Source: Candidatus Omnitrophota bacterium (GTDB taxonomy: Bacteria; Omnitrophota; Gorgyraeia; Velamenicoccales; JABMQK01). Taken from it: a stretch of DNA of 20,393 nt. Shown piece after piece: positions 15,371 through 20,393 of the stretch. The stretch covers positions 1 to 20,393 of the forward strand of contig JAQTPJ010000001.1 of NCBI GenBank assembly GCA_028712915.1, written 5' to 3'. The notes below the pieces were generated by a model. The model did no database searches, was not told the origin of the DNA, and was given only the letters and a program-made list of their open reading frames with translations. Position 1 is the first letter of the stretch; every line of letters starts with the position of its first letter. The translations under genes and the position numbers were made by a program.

Positions 15371-16390
15371 TTATAGCAAACCGCTTTCTTCCGGAAAACC
15401 GCACATTATATTCATATTCTGCACGGCCTGCCCTGATGCGCCTTTAAGCAAATTATCAATCGCAGAAACAACAATCAAAAGGCCTTTATCTTCATTTACC
15501 TTCAACCCTATATCGCAGAAATTCGTCCCTGCTACGCTCTTTGTCGAATACGCATCGTTTTCAACTATTCTTACAAAAGGCTCAAGCTTAAAGAACTTTT
15601 TATAAATTTCCAATACCTTGGCGTAATTTATTTTCTTGTTTAACTTCATATAAATTGTCTCTAAAATCCCCCTGTTCATAGGGATTAAATGCGGGCAAAA
15701 CGTAACATCGACTTTCTTGTCTGCCACAGAAGACAACACCTGATTTATCTCCGGCATATGCTGATGAGTATCTATTTTATACGCCTTTACCCCTTCATTT
15801 ATCTCCGAATAGAAAAAATCTATAGACGCTTTCCTGCCGGCTCCGGTTACGCCTGATTTGGCGTCAATAATGACTGAATCCGGATTAATAATCCCCGAGA
15901 CCAGCGACGGGATAATGCCCAACGCGGCAGCCGTAGGATAACATCCCGGATTGGCTACAAAATCAGCCTTTTTAATTTTCTCCCTATACAACTCCGGCAA
16001 GCCATACACAGCCTTCTTGAGATTTGTCTTATCGCCATGCTTAACCTTATACCACTTCTCGTAAACTCCTGTATCCTGGAATCTATAATCCGCGCTTAAA
16101 TCAATAACCTTCTTTTTATGATTCAAAAAAAGCGGAGCTATTTTTACCGAGACAGTATGCGGCAAAGCCAGAAGGAATAAATCCGCCCTGGAGATTGCCT
16201 TCTCTATATCGAATATCTCGCATTTTAAATCCAGCCTGTTCTTAAAATGAGGGAATATCTTATCAATGGGCTCTTCCTTATCTATCTTGGCAGCCAGATA
16301 GGTAAGCCTCACGTGCGGATGTTTTATTAAAATTTTTATAAGTTCTTCGCCAGTATAACCCGTAGCGCCAACTATTCCTACCTTTATCAT
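15371..16390 (-). CDS. argC: N-acetyl-gamma-glutamyl-phosphate reductase
   Basis: ArgC reduces acetylglutamyl phosphate to the semialdehyde with NADPH. The 339-residue protein has GIVGATGYTGEELI (5-18) for NADP, LALPHTVS (74-81), DLSADYRF (97-104), ANPGCYPTAAALG (146-158) with catalytic Cys150, the THQHMPEI block (208-215) with the second catalytic residue His211, and PHLIPMNRGI later on. Length is normal. GAGGTGA sits 5 nt before the ATG. It is the first gene of the arginine run and follows a 195-bp spacer holding a terminator for rpsI and a possible promoter, so a new transcript probably begins here. Confidence 0.96.
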   Translation of the reverse strand: MIKVGIVGATGYTGEELIKILIKHPHVRLTYLAAKIDKEEPIDKIFPHFKNRLDLKCEIFDIEKAISRADLFLLALPHTVSVKIAPLFLNHKKKVIDLSADYRFQDTGVYEKWYKVKHGDKTNLKKAVYGLPELYREKIKKADFVANPGCYPTAAALGIIPSLVSGIINPDSVIIDAKSGVTGAGRKASIDFFYSEINEGVKAYKIDTHQHMPEINQVLSSVADKKVDVTFCPHLIPMNRGILETIYMKLNKKINYAKVLEIYKKFFKLEPFVRIVENDAYSTKSVAGTNFCDIGLKVNEDKGLLIVVSAIDNLLKGASGQAVQNMNIMCGFPEESGLL

Positions 16391-16457
16391 TTTTTCACCT
16401 CTATAAATATGTTAAAAACTGAAATTTATCTGATTTTATCGTCGTAAATATATACCT

Positions 16458-16486
16458 ATCCTAAAATAAAAAACCTATCTCGTCAA
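16458..16486 (-). promoter_or_regulatory. candidate sigma70-type promoter for the arg gene run
   Basis: On the minus strand TTGACG (16481-16486) and TAGGAT (16458-16463) are separated by 17 nt. This gives five and four matches to the -35 and -10 consensus and a leader of about 60 nt before argC. The -35 lies at the edge of the terminator hairpin loop and its descending arm, so termination and initiation signals overlap. I see no clear ArgR box. The region is AT-rich, and chance is a real alternative. Confidence 0.4.
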
Positions 16487-16506
16487 GCACTTTTCGTCGA
16501 GATAGG
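16461..16506 (-). terminator. factor-independent terminator downstream of rpsI
   Basis: On the minus strand CCTATCTCG (16498-16506) and CGAGATAGG (16474-16482) form a perfect 9-bp stem with a 15-nt loop, followed at once by TTTTTTATTTTAG. It lies about 80 nt after the rpsI stop and would end the rplM-rpsI transcript before argC. Confidence 0.85.
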
Positions 16507-16585
16507 CTAATATAGGTAAACTACTAAACTATATATTTTCTATTTATATCGAATGTTATTTCAAATTATTACAATGTAAATACGC

Positions 16586-16981
16586 TTATCTCTTCGTCCA
16601 CTGGAAACGCTTGCGAGCGCCCTTACGGCCGTATTTCTTGCGTTCCTTCTCGCGCGGATCGCGTGTCAAGAAACCCTCTTTCCTCAATAAGGATTTAAAG
16701 TTCCCGTCCATCAAAACCAGCGCCCTGGAAATACCATGCCTTAACGCCTGGGACTGGCCGCTCTTTCCTCCGCCTTTTACGTTAGCAGTGACATCTACTT
16801 TGTCCAGCGTATTAGTAACTTTTAATGGCTGTCTTAAGATCAATCTGTCGGTTTCTCTTAAAAAATAAGAATCACACGGGATTTTATTGACGACGATATC
16901 GCCGCTTCCATTAAAAAGCCGTACAATAGCTACTGCCCGTTTTCTTCTGCCTACTGTTCTGTGTTTTGTAACTGTTTCCAT
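16586..16981 (-). CDS. rpsI: 30S ribosomal protein S9 (uS9)
   Basis: S9 is a small-subunit protein whose C-terminal tail reaches the P-site tRNA. The 131-residue protein begins with a short extension and then TVGRRKRAVAIVRLF (10-24). It has GGGKSGQSQALRHGISRAL in the middle and ends with the basic tail KKYGRKGARKRFQWTKR, closing in the usual Lys-Arg. Length is normal. It follows rplM after one base, the classic L13-S9 pair, with AGAGGAT about 11 nt before the ATG. A hairpin terminator follows. Confidence 0.98.
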   Translation of the reverse strand: METVTKHRTVGRRKRAVAIVRLFNGSGDIVVNKIPCDSYFLRETDRLILRQPLKVTNTLDKVDVTANVKGGGKSGQSQALRHGISRALVLMDGNFKSLLRKEGFLTRDPREKERKKYGRKGARKRFQWTKR

Positions 16982-16982
16982 A

Positions 16983-17420
16983 TTATATATCTATCCTCTT
17001 TAGGTCTTTTCTATTCTTATAAGGATGTTCTTCTGCAGCATAAATCTTTAATTTTTTTAATACCTGCGCATATAAAGGTCTTCTGGGCAACATTCTGCGC
17101 ACGGCCCTTTTTATAACTTCTATGGGCTTATCTTCGAGCATTCTTTCTAAAGACGCCTCTTTCTGCCCGCTGGGGTAACCCGAGAAAGTTAGGTATTTTT
17201 TCTCCTTAAGTTTTCTGCCAGTAACGCTTATTTTTGAAGCATTTATAACAATCACGTAATCACCGCAATCAACGTAAGGGGTAAAAAACGGCTTATGTTT
17301 GCCTTTGATTATAGAAGCGACCTTGGCGGCAAGCCTGCCCAAAATCTTATTGTTGGCATCAACCAAATACCAACTGCGTTGCACTTCGCCCTTTTTAAGC
17401 ATTTTTGTCGTCTTATTCAT
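16983..17420 (-). CDS. rplM: 50S ribosomal protein L13 (uL13)
   Basis: L13 is an early assembly protein of the large subunit. Of 145 residues, WYLVDANNKILGRLA (17-31), IKGKHKPFFTPYVDCGDYVIVINA (38-61 region), SVTGRKLKEKKYLTFSGYPSG, and the C-terminal MLPRRPLYAQVLKKLKIYAAEEHPY region are typical. The ATG at 17420 is used here; another ATG six codons on (17402) is possible. Neither has a visible Shine-Dalgarno site. A near-consensus promoter ends only nine bases before the first ATG, so translation may start on an almost leaderless mRNA. Confidence 0.97.
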   Translation of the reverse strand: MNKTTKMLKKGEVQRSWYLVDANNKILGRLAAKVASIIKGKHKPFFTPYVDCGDYVIVINASKISVTGRKLKEKKYLTFSGYPSGQKEASLERMLEDKPIEVIKRAVRRMLPRRPLYAQVLKKLKIYAAEEHPYKNRKDLKRIDI

Positions 17421-17429
17421 AAGTAATAA

Positions 17430-17457
17430 AGTATAACATTTTTTTCTTATTTGTCAA
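17430..17457 (-). promoter_or_regulatory. near-consensus sigma70 promoter of rplM-rpsI
   Basis: On the minus strand TTGACA (17452-17457, perfect) and TATACT (17430-17435, five of six) are spaced by 16 nt in the 74-bp gap between truA and rplM. The expected start of transcription is near 17423, about three bases before the rplM ATG at 17420. Confidence 0.8.
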
Positions 17458-17494
17458 TATCAAATTTCTCTGGGATACCTGGCTTAAAAACCGC

Positions 17495-18262
17495 TTAATA
17501 TTTAACCTCTACAAGAAAAAGCCCTCTCGCAGGAACACAGGGGCCGGCTAATGACCTGTCTTTTGCAGCTATAATTTTCTTAATATATTGCGGGGCAAAC
17601 CTTTCCCTTCCTATCTCAATCAGAGTACCCACTATATTCCTTGCCATATTATACAAGAACCCGTCCGCCTCTATCTCAACACAAATTAAATTACAGGAAA
17701 AAATACTTAACTTATTGATAACCGCTCTTTTCACTGTCCTTCGGGTATCTTCTATTTTTGAACCGCTGGCGCAGAATACCTTAAAATCATGTTTGCCTAA
17801 CAAATACCCGGCTGCCCTTTGCATTAACTTCACATTCAAAGGAAGCTTTACCCAGTAACAGTAATTCTCCAGAAAAGGCGGCTTGTAATCCTGATTAAGT
17901 ATATAGTAACGATAAATTTTAGATACAGGGTCGTAACGCGAATGAAATTTCAAAGGAATATACTGCGCAGCTACAATACGTATCTTTTTGGGCAAATTAT
18001 AGTTCAATGCCAGCCTTATTTTATCAGGCGTAATTTTAGATGAAGTCCTAAAATTAGCAACCTGACCCAAGGCATGCACTCCGCTGTCAGTGCGGCCGGA
18101 AGCAATAAGTTTAACTTCATGCTTTAAAATTTTCTTAAGGCAGGACTCTATTGCCTCCTGCGCGGAGATTTTCTTTCTCGGCTGGCCTTTTATCTTCTTC
18201 TGCGTCTGCCAACCACAATATCCAAGCCCATCATATTCGATAGTTAATCTTATATTGCGCAT
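17495..18262 (-). CDS. truA: tRNA pseudouridine(38-40) synthase
   Basis: TruA converts uridines 38-40 of the tRNA anticodon arm to pseudouridine. The 255-residue protein starts with the family pattern MRNIRLTIEYDGLGYCGWQ. GRTDSGVHALGQVANF (56-71) contains the catalytic Asp59, and the second half holds FLYNMARNIVGTLIEIGR. Length is normal. The ATG at 18262 is preferred over a TTG three codons upstream because it matches the usual N-terminus; neither has a good ribosome site. It follows asd after 33 nt and precedes the rplM promoter, a placement beside L13-S9 that is common in bacteria. Confidence 0.96.
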   Translation of the reverse strand: MRNIRLTIEYDGLGYCGWQTQKKIKGQPRKKISAQEAIESCLKKILKHEVKLIASGRTDSGVHALGQVANFRTSSKITPDKIRLALNYNLPKKIRIVAAQYIPLKFHSRYDPVSKIYRYYILNQDYKPPFLENYCYWVKLPLNVKLMQRAAGYLLGKHDFKVFCASGSKIEDTRRTVKRAVINKLSIFSCNLICVEIEADGFLYNMARNIVGTLIEIGRERFAPQYIKKIIAAKDRSLAGPCVPARGLFLVEVKY

Positions 18263-18295
18263 TGTATTCAATGGATAGGATTCTGAATCGGCTTC

Positions 18296-19336
18296 TTATT
18301 TCTTAGCTATAAGAAGTTCTGCTATCTGGACGGCATTTAAGGCAGCGCCCTTACGAAGATTATCTGAAACAACCCACAGCCAGAATCCGTTTTTCACAAA
18401 CGGATCTTTGCGTATGCGGCCGACATAAACCGCATCCTTGCCTTCGCAATCTATAGGTAAAGGATACAAATTCTCCTTCGGGTTATCCACCAATTCCACT
18501 CCCGGGGCATTCTTTAATAATCCTCTTATCTCATCTACGGAAATATCTTTCTTAGTTTCGATATAGACCGCTTCAGAATGGCCGGTCCTCACAGCAACAC
18601 GCGCAGTGGTTGCGCTGACCTTTATCTTATCGCTATGAAAAATCTTGTGCGTCTCTTTTACCATCTTCCACTCTTCCGAGGTGTAATCAAGTTCGGCAAA
18701 TCCGCCGATATGAGGAAAAACATTAAAAGCCAACTGCTGAGGCAAAGCCCTATCCTGGGTATCAGGTAATCTAATTTCCTGATAGCCGCTGCCATTCAAC
18801 GCGCTCAATTCATTCTTAAGCTGTTCCACTGCCCCTCTGCCTGCGCCTGATGCCGCCTGATAAGTAGAAACTATTATCCTTTTAATCTTAGCAACATTAT
18901 GTATCGGCGACAAAGCAACAATCATCTGAATAGTTGAACAATTCGGATTTGCTATAATACCTTTTTTGCGGTATTTCTTCGCATCTTTAGGATTGGCTTC
19001 GGGAACAACCAAAGGAACATCCGGATCCATCCTGAAGTCCGCGCCGTTATCAATTACCACAGCGCCTCTTTTTACTGCCTCTCCGGCAAAAGTTACGGAA
19101 GCGCCCTTTTCGCCTTCAGTCCCGGCGAACAAAGCAATATCTATGCCGTCAAAACCTTCAGCAGAAATAGGCTGAACCTGATATTTTTGCCCATCCACGT
19201 CGATTTCCCTGGCCGAACGCGCAAACACGCGTAGTTCTGCGACGGGAAAATTGCGCTGCCTCAAAACACGCAACATCTCAATGCCCACAGCGCCCACACC
19301 AACCACAGCTATGTTGTATTTATTCTTTCTTCTCAT
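18296..19336 (-). CDS. asd: aspartate-semialdehyde dehydrogenase
   Basis: Asd reduces aspartyl phosphate to aspartate semialdehyde with NADPH, feeding the lysine genes downstream as well as threonine and methionine. The 346-residue protein has the dinucleotide motif VVGVGAVGIEML (11-22), FAGTEGEKGAS (70-80), NPNCSTIQM (130-138) with nucleophile Cys133, YQAASGAGRGAVEQL (159-173) and RTGHSEAVYIE (250-260) with the catalytic His253. Length is normal. The first glycine motif reads GVGAVG where GATGAVG is usual. GAGGG lies upstream, and the gap to leuB is 15 nt. No aspartate kinase gene is in the window. Confidence 0.96.
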   Translation of the reverse strand: MRRKNKYNIAVVGVGAVGIEMLRVLRQRNFPVAELRVFARSAREIDVDGQKYQVQPISAEGFDGIDIALFAGTEGEKGASVTFAGEAVKRGAVVIDNGADFRMDPDVPLVVPEANPKDAKKYRKKGIIANPNCSTIQMIVALSPIHNVAKIKRIIVSTYQAASGAGRGAVEQLKNELSALNGSGYQEIRLPDTQDRALPQQLAFNVFPHIGGFAELDYTSEEWKMVKETHKIFHSDKIKVSATTARVAVRTGHSEAVYIETKKDISVDEIRGLLKNAPGVELVDNPKENLYPLPIDCEGKDAVYVGRIRKDPFVKNGFWLWVVSDNLRKGAALNAVQIAELLIAKK

Positions 19337-19351
19337 CTCTAATCCCTCGAA

Positions 19352-20393
19352 TTATAAATTTTTTACGACTAAATCCCCTATCTCAGAAGTAGAATAGCCC
19401 ATCTTGCCTGCGCCCAAACTCTTTAATTTGGTTTTCACCACTTTAATAACTGAATCCTCGACAATCTTAGCTGCCTTGGCTTCGCCAATCTCATCCAAAA
19501 GCATGCCTGCGGCGCAGATTGCCGCCAGCGGGTTAATCACATTTTTGCCTGTATATTTAGGGGCAGAACCGCCTATAGGCTCAAACATAGATACTCCTTC
19601 TGGATTAATATTGCCTCCTGCCGCAATACCCATGCCGCCCTGAACCATTGCGCCTAAATCAGTGATAATATCGCCGAACATATTATCCGTAACAATCACG
19701 TCGAACCATTCCGGGTTCTTCACCATCCACATGCAGGTCGCATCAACATGGGCGTAATCAGTCTTTATGTCGGTATATTCTTTCGCCACTTCATAAAAAG
19801 CGCGCTCCCACAAATCCCAGGCATAAGTCAAGACATTAGTCTTGCCGCAAAGAGTCAATTTCTTTCCCTTGTTTCTTTTACGGGTAAACTCAAAGGCATA
19901 ACGTATGCAGCGCTCAACGCCTTTCCTTGTATTATAGGAAACCTGCGTTGCCACTTCATCTTTTGTATTTTTATTCTGGAACTCGCCCATACCTTTATAA
20001 AGGCCCTCTGAATTCTCGCGCACCACTACAAAATCAACATCCTTTTCGCTTTTATCCTTTAACGGACAAAAATCCGCATTATACAATTTTACCGGACGAA
20101 GGTTTATATACTGGTCCAATGAGAACCTTAGTTCAAGAAGCAAACCTTTTTCCAATATCCCTGGTTTTACGTCGGGATGGCCCACCGCCCCCAGATAAAT
20201 CGCCGACATGGTTTTTAATTCCTTCAAAGCTGAAACAGGCAGGACTTCTTTGGTCCTTAAATACCTCTCTCCGCCAAAATCGTAATTTACGGTTTCGTAT
20301 TTAAAACCGCACTTTTGGCTTACTGCCTCGAGGACTTTCAAACCCTCTCTCACGACCTCCGGCCCTGTGCCGTCGCCGGGAATTACCGCTATT
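19352..20393 (-). CDS. leuB: 3-isopropylmalate dehydrogenase (5' end outside the window)
   Basis: LeuB oxidises and decarboxylates 3-isopropylmalate in leucine synthesis. The frame is open to the window edge: codons upstream of a possible GTG at 20353 read [13 protein letters not shown], the conserved N-terminus of the family, so the true start is just beyond 20393. Other motifs are [53 protein letters not shown] with the catalytic Lys, and [18 protein letters not shown] with the metal-binding Asp residues. [19 protein letters not shown] lies near the C-terminus. The single-domain length and LRPVKLY block favour LeuB over isocitrate or homoisocitrate dehydrogenase. Tartrate/malate dehydrogenase relatives are a weaker alternative. 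leuA, leuC and leuD would be expected further upstream. Confidence 0.88.
   Translation of the reverse strand, partial: IAVIPGDGTGPEVVREGLKVLEAVSQKCGFKYETVNYDFGGERYLRTKEVLPVSALKELKTMSAIYLGAVGHPDVKPGILEKGLLLELRFSLDQYINLRPVKLYNADFCPLKDKSEKDVDFVVVRENSEGLYKGMGEFQNKNTKDEVATQVSYNTRKGVERCIRYAFEFTRKRNKGKKLTLCGKTNVLTYAWDLWERAFYEVAKEYTDIKTDYAHVDATCMWMVKNPEWFDVIVTDNMFGDIITDLGAMVQGGMGIAAGGNINPEGVSMFEPIGGSAPKYTGKNVINPLAAICAAGMLLDEIGEAKAAKIVEDSVIKVVKTKLKSLGAGKMGYSTSEIGDLVVKNL

Noticed and set aside
16391..16585. ArgR operator, riboswitch, leader peptide or small RNA in the rpsI-argC spacer
   Set aside because: Apart from the terminator and a possible promoter I see only AT-rich sequence, without an ARG-box palindrome, a lysine-riboswitch-like fold or a leader peptide.
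18262..18271. TTG start for truA, giving three extra residues
   Set aside because: The ATG at 18262 gives the usual TruA N-terminus and no ribosome site supports the TTG.
1..20393. Mobile elements, CRISPR arrays, tRNA or rRNA genes
   Set aside because: I found no transposase or integrase frames, no regularly spaced direct repeats and no tRNA-like cloverleaf; genes cover nearly the whole window.

Overview
The window carries 23 recognisable protein genes, all on the minus strand and nearly back to back, so transcription runs from the high-coordinate end to the low one. It is bacterial: Shine-Dalgarno sites, ATGA/GTGA/TAATG overlaps between neighbours, an rplM-rpsI pair with a sigma70-type promoter, and a factor-independent terminator. 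Base composition is moderately AT-rich. The mix of a DapL-type diaminopimelate aminotransferase, a complete clustered arginine pathway and a lysine-rich mini-repeat protein reminds me of Candidatus Omnitrophota or a neighbour in the PVC group. That is an inference from memory of gene order, at about 60 per cent.

Layout in the direction of transcription: (1) 20393-17495: leuB (start beyond the window), asd and truA. (2) 17420-16586: rplM-rpsI with its own promoter, closed by a hairpin terminator. (3) 16390-8776: argC, argJ, argB, argD, argF, argG, argH, the whole route from N-acetylglutamate to arginine except argA, whose job the bifunctional-type ArgJ can do. (4) 8754-3881: lysA, dapF, dapA, dapB and a DapL-type aminotransferase. 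With asd upstream this gives every step from aspartyl phosphate to lysine by the one-step aminotransferase shortcut; only aspartate kinase is missing from the window. (5) 3881-1697: folK, panC and an aspartate dehydrogenase (folate, pantothenate, and NAD or aspartate metabolism). (6) 1659-1417: an 80-residue, very basic protein made of two copies of a 30-residue unit, of unknown function. (7) 1349-1: a polyprenyl-phosphate sugar synthase-like GT2 enzyme and the start of a membrane protein that looks like a GT-C glycosyltransferase, a plausible donor-maker and donor-user pair for envelope glycans.

Most of the window is ordinary core biosynthesis. I see no mobile element, CRISPR array, tRNA or rRNA, and no defence or other clearly new system. 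The points worth a second look are the two-repeat basic protein, a long hairpin just upstream of the GT2 gene, a short and AT-rich ArgH without most of its C-terminal domain, an insertion beside the self-cleavage site of ArgJ, an rplM promoter that implies almost no 5' leader, and aspartate dehydrogenase translationally coupled to panC.
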